In this document: piece after piece, positions 23,401 to 31,941 of the stretch
Numbering within the stretch: the stretch's first letter is position 1
How the letters are laid out: every line of letters starts with the position of its first letter
Source of the DNA: Mytilus galloprovincialis
Taxonomy: Eukaryota > Mollusca > Bivalvia > Mytilida > Mytilidae
Direction of reading: 5' to 3'
Assembly: GCF_965363235.1 (NCBI RefSeq)
Contig: NC_134846.1
Span: 76,606,724-76,670,723 of the forward strand
DNA: 64,000 nucleotides
Notes under the pieces: generated by a model
Seen by the model: only the letters and a program-made list of their open reading frames with translations
Databases searched by the model: none
Told to the model about the DNA's origin: nothing
Position numbers and translations under genes: made by a program

Positions 23401-24772
23401 AAAATTATTGTTGACACGTATGGTGGATGGGGTGCTCATGGTGGTGGTGCATTTTCTGGTAAAGACTTCTCTAAAGTAGACAGATCTGCCGCATACGCTG
23501 CAAGATGGGTAGCCAAATCTCTTGTCAAAGCTGGTCTGTGTAAACGTGTTCTTGTTCAGGTAATTATATTGTAAAATGTAACAAATCACAAAGAAATATA
23601 AAGGTTTAAAATCTTGTGTTGATGAATGTGATTTCCTGGAACAAAATGTTTGATTTCTAATGCAGTCATAACGTGATATAAAAAATGTCTTTTCTTGTGC
23701 CGTGTTGTTGGGATGTTGTTTTAAATATAATATACCACCCCTATTTTTATTTGAGGTTGAACAATCAGACCATTTTTCTAATATTGCACTCACAATGCAT
23801 TCACAAGTCTTTTGCAATCTTTTTGAATTTTCCAGTCAGCTCTATATAAATTTTGCCATTTCAATATTGATGAATTGCAAGATTCAAGAAAATTGATAAA
23901 AAAAAAGAATATAACTCTCTGTAACATAATATATAGCTCAGTTTATATATTGATAAGTATTCTTTTATGTTTACAGGTATCTTATGCCATTGGTGTTGCT
24001 GAACCATTATCCATTACAGTGTTCAGTTATGGTACATCAAATATGTCAGAAAAACAACTCTTAGAAATTGTCAAGAAAAATTTCGATCTTCGACCTGGTG
24101 CTATTGTAAAGTAAGTTGAATCCTAATGAATTGTTTGTGAAAATTATACATGCTGAACAAGTGTGACAGAATTGAAATAAAGCGATGAAAAACTATTTTT
24201 ATTGTAAATATGATAGGGTAAATGTATTTAAAGTTGATCCATCAATTAAACCTTAAAAAAGAAATCTTATGTGACATCATGTGACCTTTACTGAAGAGAG
24301 AATATTCTACCCCCCCCCCCCCCCCCCCCCCTTTAAGAACAAGAGAATAAAATGTTTACAATATAAATGATATCACAGTCATAATCTTTTGGTCAATCAA
24401 AAACCAAAGCAAGTGAGAGTGTTGTACAAACAGTTGCACATGTGTTTTGTGTTTTACTTTGCCTCCTCTTTCATTGTATCATATCTTAAAACTTAAAAGT
24501 ATGAATGATACATGTAAATGGGCGTTGCATAACAGTAACTGATAAAAAAAAAAAAATTGTAAAAATTTCCTTCAGTATTAATGATCTAGAATTTTGTATT
24601 AACTCAAGTTGCTGCATTTTTATGCTGTAATTGATTTCTGTGTGCTAATTTTGCATATTTCTTTTGCAGAGAACTTAATTTGAGACAGCCAATCTATCAG
24701 AAAACTGCCTGCTATGGACATTTTGGTCGACCTGAATTTTCATGGGAAGTTCCCAAGAAGTTGAAATTATAA
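17347..24772 (+). CDS. MAT2A: S-adenosylmethionine synthetase (methionine adenosyltransferase), 8 coding exons
   Basis: It makes S-adenosylmethionine from methionine and ATP in the cytosol, the methyl donor for nearly all cellular methylation. Joining exons 17347-17485, 18466-18666, 19578-19690, 20177-20320, 21022-21240, 23377-23559, 23977-24110 and 24670-24772 gives one open frame of 411 residues; all introns are GT-AG. Diagnostic motifs are present: GHPDKIC at residues 44-50 (catalytic His 45), GAGDQG at 147-152 and the glycine-rich GGGAFSGKD at 294-302. The C-terminus ends EVPKKLKL, like animal MAT proteins. Animal MAT2A has about 395 residues; the excess is an N-terminal extension of roughly 16 residues. 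The ATG at 17347 is preceded by AAAA and follows a TATA promoter. Nothing is truncated. Introns 2 and 5 carry repeats. The assignment to the MAT2A/Sam-S type is secure; orthology versus paralogy cannot be judged here. Confidence 0.97.
18466..18666 (+). CDS. MAT2A: MAT2A coding exon 2
   Basis: Acceptor TTCTTGCAG, donor GTATGTTT. It completes [16 protein letters not shown] and runs to GYDDSAKG. Confidence 0.95.
18753..19040 (+). repeat. Dispersed repeat family C in MAT2A intron 2
   Basis: Shares GGGCATTATGTTTTCTGGTC, GTTAAAGTTTTTGGTC, GATGAAGTTGAAGTCC and GGACACATTCTTGTT with 58480-58760 and, inverted, with 35165-35372. It has a CCGTTCG-rich start and no coding capacity. The layout suits a retroposon tail. 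Confidence 0.75.
19578..19690 (+). CDS. MAT2A: MAT2A coding exon 3
   Basis: Acceptor TTTTGCAG, donor GTTAGC. Encodes [20 protein letters not shown] and the GAGDQ motif. The exon ends on a codon boundary at residue 151. Confidence 0.95.
20177..20320 (+). CDS. MAT2A: MAT2A coding exon 4
   Basis: Acceptor TTTTTGTAG, donor GTAAAACA. Encodes [18 protein letters not shown] through RPDSKTQ; 48 codons in phase 0. Confidence 0.95.
21022..21240 (+). CDS. MAT2A: MAT2A coding exon 5
   Basis: Acceptor TTTTTTGAAG (a less usual AAG), donor GTAAGTTG. Encodes [19 protein letters not shown] through GKFIIGGPQ; 73 codons. Confidence 0.95.
21312..23072. mobile_element. Candidate TIR element in MAT2A intron 5
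   Basis: The left end GTAGGACTCTTAAAGTGCGA (21312 on) and the right end (to 23072) are imperfect inverted repeats. They share GTAGGACTCT, then TAAAG.G.GATG, GCTAAAGT and GGTC blocks with gaps, over about 55 bp. Flanks are ATAT on both sides, possibly a short target duplication. No transposase is present; internal frames are short. The ends are diverged, so confidence is moderate. Confidence 0.5.
23377..23559 (+). CDS. MAT2A: MAT2A coding exon 6
   Basis: Acceptor TTTTTTAG, donor GTAATTAT. Encodes [20 protein letters not shown] and the GGGAFSGKD loop through KRVLVQ. Confidence 0.95.
23977..24110 (+). CDS. MAT2A: MAT2A coding exon 7
   Basis: Acceptor GTTTACAG, donor GTAAGTTG. Encodes [20 protein letters not shown] through [10 protein letters not shown], with a split Lys codon at the end. 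Confidence 0.95.
24670..24772 (+). CDS. MAT2A: MAT2A coding exon 8 (terminal)
   Basis: Acceptor CTTTTGCAG. Encodes the C-terminus [10 protein letters not shown]...[10 protein letters not shown] and TAA at 24770-24772. Confidence 0.95.
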
Positions 24773-26065
24773 CAAAAATATAGAACATTATTTATTTTTT
24801 TATTGTTTTTGTTGTGAAATAAGAACGGATTTCCAGAAAAGGGTTTAGTAACTCGTCCGATTACCTAATTTAAAATGAAATCCAACCCTTGCAATATTTT
24901 CTTGTGAACATGTAATTGACCAAATGTTGACAGAGAAAGATGAAAGTATTCAATCCATAGAAAGTGTTACAAATAGAATACATATGTACAAGATTTGAAA
25001 CTTGATATTTTAACTATGACAAATTTCAGTTTTATATGATTATTGTTTGTAATATTTTTATTAAGTGATTTACAAAGAAAATACAGTTTTAAGCTGAGTT
25101 ATCCCCCTTTTCTGGAAATTTGTCACTGTCAGAGACGTTACCACAGTAACTAGAGGGATAGTCTGACTGATATATTTTTCTGTTATTAACATCACTCAGA
25201 TTTTGGTTGCCCTTTAGTTAGTGCAAATGTGATTTTCTATGGACTTTTTGTATACATATTTGTCTTGTGTTTATGAAAATTCAACGGAAAAGAGCACTTT
25301 TTCTAAACACTCGGGTCCAACTCTCTGACAGTACAATCGCTAATCATTCTACAATTTTAAAAAAGCATCAAAATGTGTTTGTATTTAATGTTTTATGTCC
25401 CAGTTTTTTTTATTATATAGATGATTTTGTTTATATTTGATATTTTCATTGTTTATGTCAATGTAGTTTTATAATAAGAACTTGTACTGCCTTATAAGGG
25501 CATATCTGCATTGTTGTATCTCAAATTTTTAGCCACATCAACATTCTGTATTGCACCAATTAAGATAATCATGACTTATTCCTTAACATTTAATTTTAAT
25601 TAGATGGCACTGTTATTTATGAGTATTTATCCTGTGTCTACAGACAGGTGCTTGGTGACAGTGTATTTAATGTAATTGTATTTCTGTAAAGATGTGTACA
25701 TCAATTGTACACAGTATAAGTTTGATCTCTTATTGTATGTTTTACACGTGAGAGTTGAAGGGTTTCATATGATAGACTGTCAAGTGCTCTCTTTAACATC
25801 ATTCCTCTATAACATTTTATCATTTGTTACCCTTCATACTCAACATGTTTACATTATTGTTTGTATTTTTACTATAGTTGTAAATAATTGTAGTAATCAT
25901 GTCTGTGGCAATGTATACCGATAGGTGCAATTTTATTGTATCATACTTTGCTCATTATTTTATAAGACTTTGTCCTATGGGATACACAAAATGTTGTTAT
26001 TGCAGTACAATGTGGGGTATAAATGAATTGAATAAATGGGGGAAAAATAAAATAGTATAAAGGCA
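24773..26065 (+). other. MAT2A 3' untranslated region
   Basis: About 1.3 kb of AT-rich non-coding sequence follows the stop and ends at two AATAAA signals. A near match to the METTL16 consensus UACAGARAA (GACAGAGAA) lies at 24929-24937. The exact cleavage site is inferred. Confidence 0.6.
26031..26051 (+). terminator. MAT2A polyadenylation signals
   Basis: AATAAA at 26031-26036 and again at 26046-26051, after which the sequence turns T-rich. Confidence 0.65.
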
Positions 26066-26412
26066 AAAATATACATAATTTTTTAGTGTAATTTATTATT
26101 TCTTCCTCAAGTCATTTTCCATTGGAGATCTTTTTATATAGAAGAACCATAAAATCAGGATTCTCAAGATTACCAAAATCAATTCAAAATAAATGTAAAA
26201 AAACAAAAATACAGAGAAAAATAAACAGAAAGTCCATGTACAAATGACCAAAATCAAATACTCAAACACATCAAACAAATACATAATGACTGTCATATTC
26301 CTAACTTGGTACAGGCATTTTCTTCTGTAGAAATTGGTGGGATTAAACATGGTTTTATAGCTAGCTAAATATTCAAATTTTAAAGTAAATTTGGATTTTA
26401 TTAAATAAATAC

Positions 26413-26544
26413 TTACCATCATAAATTCTGAGTGTAACCCCAATTGCGTCATAGGTCAGATGGAAAATCCCTACTAAAAATAAACGTACTCTCACTGGTC
26501 CGGACATATACCCCTGTTTGCCCATATTCTTCCATTCAATTTCC
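26413..26544. repeat. DIRS inverted terminal repeat, downstream copy
   Basis: 132 bp, an exact reverse complement of 31789-31920 as read. It includes TGGGGTT and TCCGGACATA segments. The outer 63 bp (26350-26412) differ between the two ends, as in DIRS elements. Confidence 0.9.
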
Positions 26545-26597
26545 TCAAGACAGAAACATAAGGAAAGGGGATGAAGGGGAGGTGGGTGGGACCTATA

Positions 26598-26694
26598 ATT
26601 TATGATGGTAAGTATTTATTTAATAAAATCCAAATTTACTTTAAAATTTGAATATTTTATAGCTATAAATACGTTACCATCATAAATTCTGAGT
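26598..26694. repeat. DIRS internal complementary region
   Basis: 26598-26657 is the reverse complement of the downstream end 26367-26426. 26655-26694 is the reverse complement of the upstream end 31900-31939. The two overlap at TTTATAGCTATAAA. In the DIRS model this region templates restoration of the ends and circularisation. Confidence 0.88.
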
Positions 26695-26702
26695 AACAGA
26701 AT

Positions 26703-29630
26703 CTAACGTAAAGCTGAATCCCCTGTAACAGAAGAAACAGGAGGAAAGTTCAATCTTTGTGCTGAAACTATAGGTCCAAGAGAGTATAAACTCTCGGCAA
26801 AAGTAGCCATAGATTGGAGGTAGTGAGATATAAAAGAGTTCTCGTTTCTCCAGAAACCTGCAGACAGTACCTCTTCTAAAGAAGCACTGTTAAACAGAGC
26901 CCAGGATGTAGAGATACCCCTAACATCATGGGCTTTAACATTAAAACTATTTAAAAGTTCTGCCTTAGAAGAACCATAAGCTAAAGATATGCATTTGCAT
27001 ATCCAAGTAGAAATAGTTTTAACAGAAAGATCTGAGATTCCTTTTTTAATAGGAATAAAGAGTCTTGAGTTAGAAACAGAACGTAAACTACACGTTCTTT
27101 CCAGATAAATAGAAAGGATTCTTACTGGACATAAAAGTACAGAAATAGAATCGCTAGGGAGTGCAGGAATCACAACTGGTTCTGCACCCTTATCTGGAAT
27201 CTGATTCTTTGCCAAAAAAGCAGGATCCGTTAAAAGAGTAACAGAAGATTTATCCCTGTTAAATCGAAGGCAAGCATCAGAAATAGAGAAGGCATGGATT
27301 TCACTCCTTCTCCGTCCAGAAGCCAAAGCTAAAAGAAAACAGCATTTATAGGAAAGAAACCTTAAATCTATTGTTTCTGCTGGTTCAAAAGGAGGAAGTT
27401 TTAAAAAGGATAAAACTAGTCCAAGGTCCCACTTAGGAACTAAAGTTTTTTGTCTTGGTCTTTCAAGACTAAAACTACGAACCAAAAGAGAAATATGCTC
27501 ATTGATTCCAAAATCTGGGCCACCAGAAATATGAATAGTTCTTGAGATAGCTGATCTATATCCCTTAATAGTAGAGGGACATAATCCTTTGGATTCAAAA
27601 AGAAAAACTAGAAAGTCTGCTAATTGTTGTACAGTGACTTGGAAAGGATCAATTTCCCGCTCACTACACCAATCTGAGAAGATTGACCATTTTGCATCAT
27701 AGACAATGCTAGTGGAGTCTCTGACAGACTTTGTGAGATGCTTGGTTGCTCCTTCAGAAAAACCTCTCTTTCTGAGGCTAACCCTGAGAGAAGCCAGGCG
27801 TGTAGATGAAGTTTTTCTGGATTTTGATAAAGAACCTTGCCCTTGATTTGAGACAGAAGGTCTGGTCTCAGAGGTAGAACTAGAGGACAAGCACATGAAA
27901 GGCGCAGAAGGTCTGGAAACCAAGACTGTTTTGGCCATGCTGGAGCAATAACTATGATCTTGCAATTTTCCCCTGCTATTTTCTGAAGTACTGGGGAGAG
28001 AAACCTGAAAGGAGGGAAGGCGTACCCGAACATTCCTTTCCAAGATAGGCTCATTGCGTCTACCGCAAAAGATTTTGGATCCGGAACCGGAGACACAAAT
28101 GTTAGAAGTTTGTGATTGAGACTGGTCGCAAACAGATCTATCTGAGGTGACCCCCAATGAAGAGTCACAGCTTTGAAAACTACTTGAAGTAGTTCCCACT
28201 CCGTGTTTACTGGAGCAAGGGATCTGGATAGAGTGTCGGCTAGAATATTGAGGTGCCCCGCAATATGTCTCACCACTAGATGAACCTGGAGTTGAAAACA
28301 CAGAAGGAGAATGTCTCTGGCTATCTGATAAAGAGAAGGTGAATGAGTTCCTCCCTGATTCTTGAGATAAGCTACAACTGTTGTGTTGTCCGTGGCCAGA
28401 ATGACAGACTGATTCTTTAGAGACATTTGGAAATGATTCAGTGCAAACAGAACTGCTTTCATTTCCAATACATTGATATGCTCTTCCAAAAGATCTGGAC
28501 TCCAGACTCCCGAGATTGTAAGCCCCTCCAGATATGCTCCCCAACCGAGGATGGAGGCATCTGTGAATAATGTTAGACTGGGAACTTGAGGGAACAGACA
28601 TAGGCCCCTCATTACATTTTCCCGTACTAACCACCATTGAAGGTGTGGAAATAAAGGCTGAGTGATTGGAATCAATGCTTCCCATTCTTGTGAAGCTGCA
28701 ATCCATAACTTGTGCAGATAAAACTGAAGCGGACGAATGTGAAGTCGTCCCAATGGAATTACATCTGCCAGAGAGTTCAATAGACCCAGAAGTTGCAAGA
28801 ATTGACGTGCTGTGACTGATTGAACCGTCAGGAATAAATGTATTTTCTGACATAGTTTTGTAAATTTCTCCTCTGGTGGGAGGACTAGGCCTACACTGGT
28901 TAGGAAATGTTCTCCCAGGAAAACAAAGTCTTGAGACGGAATTATCTCTGACTTTTTCCAAGAGATAAGGAAACCTAGGGACAGAAAACAATTGATGACC
29001 AAATCTGTCTGAACCCTCAATTTGATTGGGCAAAATTCCTTGAGAAGGGAATCGTCCAGGTAGGAATGAATCTGAATAGACAGGGAATGTAGGTGAGCTA
29101 TAGCTGCCTGCATGATTTTTGTAAAAACCAAAGGGGCTGTAGACAGGCCAAAAGGGAGAGCCTTGAACTGGAAAACTTTGTTGTTCCAAACGAAGCGAAG
29201 GTATTTCCTGTAAGTTTGGGAAATGGGAATGTGGAAATACGCGTCTGAAAGATCCAGAGAAGTAGTCCACATTCCTGGAAGGATTGAAGCCCTGATGGAT
29301 CTGTTTGTTTCCATTTTGAAGTGGGGAACAATAAGAAATTTGTTCAGAATAGATAGGTCTATGACCGGCCTCATTCCTCCAGTCTTCTTTGGAACCAGAA
29401 AAAGACGGGAATAAAATCCCGGAGACAGAGTTAAGATCGACACCTCCTCTATTGCAGCTTTTTGTAACATTGTGTTCACTTCTACTGATAGAAGTTGACA
29501 CTTTACTGGGTCTTGAGTATGAGACAAACTTATTGGAACTGCAGACAGAGGAGGTGGGTTCTTGAACTGAAGTGTTAATCCCCCTCGAATTATTGACAGC
29601 ACATAACAGTCTGAGGTAATTTTCTTCCAC
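26703..29630 (-). CDS. DIRS tyrosine recombinase (integrase) ORF
   Basis: The 975-codon open frame codes for the recombinase in roughly its last 350 residues. Catalytic residues are visible: Arg in SGRRRSEIHA (about 773-775), HDVR (His 901, Arg 904), a Trp at 927 and the nucleophilic Tyr 937 in FISHYL. A SAM-like N-terminal DNA-binding segment (TKSVRDSTSIVYDAKWSIFS onward) precedes them. The first ~640 residues overlap the RT frame, are serine-rich and have no recognisable domain, so the true start is probably far downstream of 29630, or expression depends on splicing or frameshifting. The product would integrate the circular DNA intermediate. It is intact; no stop interrupts it. Confidence 0.9.
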   Translation of the reverse strand: MEENYLRLLCAVNNSRGINTSVQEPTSSVCSSNKFVSYSRPSKVSTSISRSEHNVTKSCNRGGVDLNSVSGILFPSFSGSKEDWRNEAGHRPIYSEQISYCSPLQNGNKQIHQGFNPSRNVDYFSGSFRRVFPHSHFPNLQEIPSLRLEQQSFPVQGSPFWPVYSPFGFYKNHAGSYSSPTFPVYSDSFLPGRFPSQGILPNQIEGSDRFGHQLFSVPRFPYLLEKVRDNSVSRLCFPGRTFPNQCRPSPPTRGEIYKTMSENTFIPDGSISHSTSILATSGSIELSGRCNSIGTTSHSSASVLSAQVMDCSFTRMGSIDSNHSAFISTPSMVVSTGKCNEGPMSVPSSSQSNIIHRCLHPRLGSISGGAYNLGSLESRSFGRAYQCIGNESSSVCTESFPNVSKESVCHSGHGQHNSCSLSQESGRNSFTFSLSDSQRHSPSVFSTPGSSSGETYCGAPQYSSRHSIQIPCSSKHGVGTTSSSFQSCDSSLGVTSDRSVCDQSQSQTSNICVSGSGSKIFCGRRNEPILERNVRVRLPSFQVSLPSTSENSRGKLQDHSYCSSMAKTVLVSRPSAPFMCLSSSSTSETRPSVSNQGQGSLSKSRKTSSTRLASLRVSLRKRGFSEGATKHLTKSVRDSTSIVYDAKWSIFSDWCSEREIDPFQVTVQQLADFLVFLFESKGLCPSTIKGYRSAISRTIHISGGPDFGINEHISLLVRSFSLERPRQKTLVPKWDLGLVLSFLKLPPFEPAETIDLRFLSYKCCFLLALASGRRRSEIHAFSISDACLRFNRDKSSVTLLTDPAFLAKNQIPDKGAEPVVIPALPSDSISVLLCPVRILSIYLERTCSLRSVSNSRLFIPIKKGISDLSVKTISTWICKCISLAYGSSKAELLNSFNVKAHDVRGISTSWALFNSASLEEVLSAGFWRNENSFISHYLQSMATFAESLYSLGPIVSAQRLNFPPVSSVTGDSALR

Positions 29631-30007
29631 TGATTTAGGAAAAAACTTAACCTCCCCCCTACTGGTATTGATTTTTGAGGAACTTGTTGTAAATTTTCCC
29701 CTGGGGAAGCTGTCAATAACGTACGAGGGGGCAAGAACCTAGGTACTAGACCCAGGTTTCTTGGAACCCTTAAAACCACCAGAAGGCTTACCTGAGCTTT
29801 TTCCTGAGTTATTGGGTTTGTTCTGCGGTTTGCCGTAGTTATTCTTCCTTTTCTTAGCAGAAGAAGGAGGACCACCTGAAGCAGAAGTACTAGTAGAACT
29901 AGATGTAGCATTAACCGACCTCTTGCCATTAGTAACTTGTACACTAACTTTGACTGGAGGAGGGTTTTTGCTGAGTTCCTCTTGAACCCGCTGTAAGGGA
30001 AAACCAA
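27620..30007 (-). CDS. DIRS reverse transcriptase / RNase H ORF
   Basis: 795 codons. The RT domain spans about residues 190-370, with LDLSDAYFHIPI (Asp 252/255) and the polymerase motif YLDD at 316-319. RNase H spans about 478-600, with FTDAS (Asp 483), E515 in VLEMKAV, D540 in ATDN and the final Asp in ADTLSR (591). A further domain (about 610-705) with QIDLFAT, a YAFPPF motif and APAWPKQSWF resembles the DAM-methylase-like region known after RNase H in DIRS elements; its DPPY-type motif is altered to FPPF. The N-terminal ~90 residues overlap the gag-like frame and look like a shadow, so expression may require frameshifting or an internal start. The frame copies element RNA into DNA. All catalytic residues are present. 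Confidence 0.92.
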   Translation of the reverse strand: MVFPYSGFKRNSAKTLLQSKLVYKLLMARGRLMLHLVLLVLLLQVVLLLLLRKGRITTANRRTNPITQEKAQVSLLVVLRVPRNLGLVPRFLPPRTLLTASPGENLQQVPQKSIPVGGRLSFFLNQWKKITSDCYVLSIIRGGLTLQFKNPPPLSAVPISLSHTQDPVKCQLLSVEVNTMLQKAAIEEVSILTLSPGFYSRLFLVPKKTGGMRPVIDLSILNKFLIVPHFKMETNRSIRASILPGMWTTSLDLSDAYFHIPISQTYRKYLRFVWNNKVFQFKALPFGLSTAPLVFTKIMQAAIAHLHSLSIQIHSYLDDSLLKEFCPIKLRVQTDLVINCFLSLGFLISWKKSEIIPSQDFVFLGEHFLTSVGLVLPPEEKFTKLCQKIHLFLTVQSVTARQFLQLLGLLNSLADVIPLGRLHIRPLQFYLHKLWIAASQEWEALIPITQPLFPHLQWWLVRENVMRGLCLFPQVPSLTLFTDASILGWGAYLEGLTISGVWSPDLLEEHINVLEMKAVLFALNHFQMSLKNQSVILATDNTTVVAYLKNQGGTHSPSLYQIARDILLLCFQLQVHLVVRHIAGHLNILADTLSRSLAPVNTEWELLQVVFKAVTLHWGSPQIDLFATSLNHKLLTFVSPVPDPKSFAVDAMSLSWKGMFGYAFPPFRFLSPVLQKIAGENCKIIVIAPAWPKQSWFPDLLRLSCACPLVLPLRPDLLSQIKGKVLYQNPEKLHLHAWLLSGLASEREVFLKEQPSISQSLSETPLALSMMQNGQSSQIGVVSGKLILSKSLYNN

Positions 30008-31634
30008 ACATCTTGTCAGAGAGTGGAGATTTCAGTAAAGAATCTTTCAAAGGCTCAGCGATAGAAATGTTTTCAAGAAACTCTGCTCTTTTAGATAGGG
30101 TGCAATTAGCAATAGAACCCATTAAAAGCAACTGAGATGAACCTAAAGCTTTATCCAGTTGAAGTAAGAAGGATCGTACTTCTGCTGGAACAACCGAATC
30201 TTCGCTGTTAAGCAAATGTCCGGTTGCAGCTAGAAAATGTTCGGCTGTGCCAAGAACTTGAGAAGCACTACGAAGGAGATTCTCAGTCTTTGACCAAACA
30301 GGTTGAGTGAGACGAAGACCATCTACTGGCTTTTTTCCCAATAAAGATGACATAGATTTGTCACAATTGGGAACAAGTCTACCCAGTGAAGAATCAAAGA
30401 TATCAAAATCCTTGTACTTAACCTGATCAGAAAAGGATGACATTCCAAATCCTGAGATATTGTTATTAGCAACCTTTTCACTAGCAGAATTAGCGATACC
30501 TTCATTAATAAATTGTAAAGCAAAAGCCATATGGCCAGATTCAGGAAAAGAATTGTGAGAAGTCACAGTATCCTGAGAAATACCACAGGAAGCTTCAAAA
30601 GTTGAAGAAGGTTTCTTCGGCTTGGAAGGAGAGGCAAAAGGGATATGTGCTTCATCCCTCATCAAGGTATACACCTTATCCCTAAGATCCTTCAAGGAAG
30701 GAGGATCCTCAGTCTCCTTGGTGGGAGGTTGTTGAGCTGACTTAGAAGAAGGCTCAGGGGCCGTCTTCGATACCTTGGGAGAAGAAGAACTTTCAACATC
30801 CTCATCAGTGAGGAAAGCCCTTTCATGACTCCCAGGGGAAACAGAAAGCTCGTCATCCTCCCTCTCATCACATTCTACAGACTTAGCTGGAGAAGGTTGA
30901 TGAGAAGAAACTCTATTCTCCAGTAGAGTCATACGACTGGATAGAGTGCTAAATTCAGCCTTGAAAGACTCACCAAAGTCCAAAAGTAACTTCTGTAACC
31001 CATCCATAGGTGATGCATGATCAGAAACCTGAGTACCATGAGAAGAACTAGGAGCTTGAGAGTCAGGTACGGTGGTAGAAGGAGCTACTGCAGAAGTCAA
31101 AGATACTGCTATGGGTAGAGCAGGAGCTAAAGGTGGTGCAGTAGCTACCCCAGAAGGGGGACCATAGAAATTGTCCCTATAAGGCCAAAAACCAGGTTGG
31201 TTTGGCATAAACCCACCATAAGGGTAAGACTGTGGCCAAGGTGGCTGAGACCATGAGGGTAAAGGTTGTGTGCCCGTGTTGGGAAGCATATACCCACAAT
31301 AGGATAATGGGGGTCTAGAACCTGGCAAGTTCAAGCCCATAGCTGTACCTGGGACAGAACTAATAGTACCCGCTGAATTAACAGGCCTAGATAAAGTATG
31401 AGTCACCGAAGTTGACGTAGGTACCCCCCCAAAATGCATGGCCGAACCTTGTGAAAGGGTCGGATAGGTAGCAATACCAGACACCGTTGTCGAAACTCCG
31501 GTCAATGTACTGGTAGTTTGGGGGGGACTTAAAGGTAGTGACCCATCTAAGAGATAGTCCGAACCAGGAATACTTACATACGGACTATTCAAATTAAAGT
31601 CCATAATAAATTTTACTTTAGTAAAAAAACACAA
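29739..31634 (-). CDS. DIRS gag-like ORF
   Basis: 631 codons; the Met at codon 11 (ATG at 31604) may be the true start. The N-terminal third is rich in Pro, Ser, Thr and Gly. Acidic and Ser-rich tracts follow (around SPGSHERAFLTDEDVESSSS). The C-terminus is strongly basic (AKKRKNNYGKPQNKPNNSGK), suited to nucleic-acid binding or nuclear entry. No CCHC knuckle is seen, as is usual for DIRS gag proteins. It is assigned by position as the first frame of the element. Its 3' end overlaps the RT frame by 269 bp in a different phase. Confidence 0.82.
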   Translation of the reverse strand: MCFFTKVKFIMDFNLNSPYVSIPGSDYLLDGSLPLSPPQTTSTLTGVSTTVSGIATYPTLSQGSAMHFGGVPTSTSVTHTLSRPVNSAGTISSVPGTAMGLNLPGSRPPLSYCGYMLPNTGTQPLPSWSQPPWPQSYPYGGFMPNQPGFWPYRDNFYGPPSGVATAPPLAPALPIAVSLTSAVAPSTTVPDSQAPSSSHGTQVSDHASPMDGLQKLLLDFGESFKAEFSTLSSRMTLLENRVSSHQPSPAKSVECDEREDDELSVSPGSHERAFLTDEDVESSSSPKVSKTAPEPSSKSAQQPPTKETEDPPSLKDLRDKVYTLMRDEAHIPFASPSKPKKPSSTFEASCGISQDTVTSHNSFPESGHMAFALQFINEGIANSASEKVANNNISGFGMSSFSDQVKYKDFDIFDSSLGRLVPNCDKSMSSLLGKKPVDGLRLTQPVWSKTENLLRSASQVLGTAEHFLAATGHLLNSEDSVVPAEVRSFLLQLDKALGSSQLLLMGSIANCTLSKRAEFLENISIAEPLKDSLLKSPLSDKMFGFPLQRVQEELSKNPPPVKVSVQVTNGKRSVNATSSSTSTSASGGPPSSAKKRKNNYGKPQNKPNNSGKSSGKPSGGFKGSKKPGSST

Positions 31635-31788
31635 ATAATTTGTTTAGAAATTTAAACAAAACAAGGGAATATATTTCCAATAAAATACACAATATATATG
31701 AAAAGCAATTAAGCTATTCAAAACAAACTAAACACTTCTCTGTTGAATCTGTAAAACTTGATGTGCACGTGTGACCGATGTCGCAGAT

Positions 31789-31920
31789 GGAAATTGAATG
31801 GAAGAATATGGGCAAACAGGGGTATATGTCCGGACCAGTGAGAGTACGTTTATTTTTAGTAGGGATTTTCCATCTGACCTATGACGCAATTGGGGTTACA
31901 CTCAGAATTTATGATGGTAA
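31789..31920. repeat. DIRS inverted terminal repeat, upstream copy
   Basis: Identical inverted partner of 26413-26544. It precedes the gag-like frame and would contain the element's promoter. Confidence 0.9.
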
Positions 31921-31941
31921 CGTATTTATAGCTATAAAACC

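Larger units (their letters stand above)
26350..31941 (-). mobile_element. DIRS-type tyrosine-recombinase retrotransposon, full length
   Basis: The 5.6-kb element is oriented on the minus strand. It has inverted terminal repeats (132 bp identical: 26413-26544 and 31789-31920), three overlapping frames (gag-like, RT/RNase H, tyrosine recombinase) and, after the recombinase, an internal complementary region (26598-26694) that joins complements of both outer ends. This is the DIRS1 layout, in which a circular intermediate is integrated by the recombinase without target duplication. Both outer ends read GGTTTTATAGCTA inward. All frames are open and both catalytic sets are intact, suggesting a recent insertion. 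It lies about 300 bp past the MAT2A poly(A) signals, antisense to the gene. Confidence 0.93.

Noticed and set aside
26096..26452. 118-codon minus-strand frame overlapping the DIRS end
   Set aside because: It crosses the element boundary, is Phe/Tyr/Leu-rich from AT-rich DNA and has no family features.
29223..29414. Plus-strand and extra minus-strand frames inside the DIRS element
   Set aside because: They are shadows of the RT and recombinase frames.
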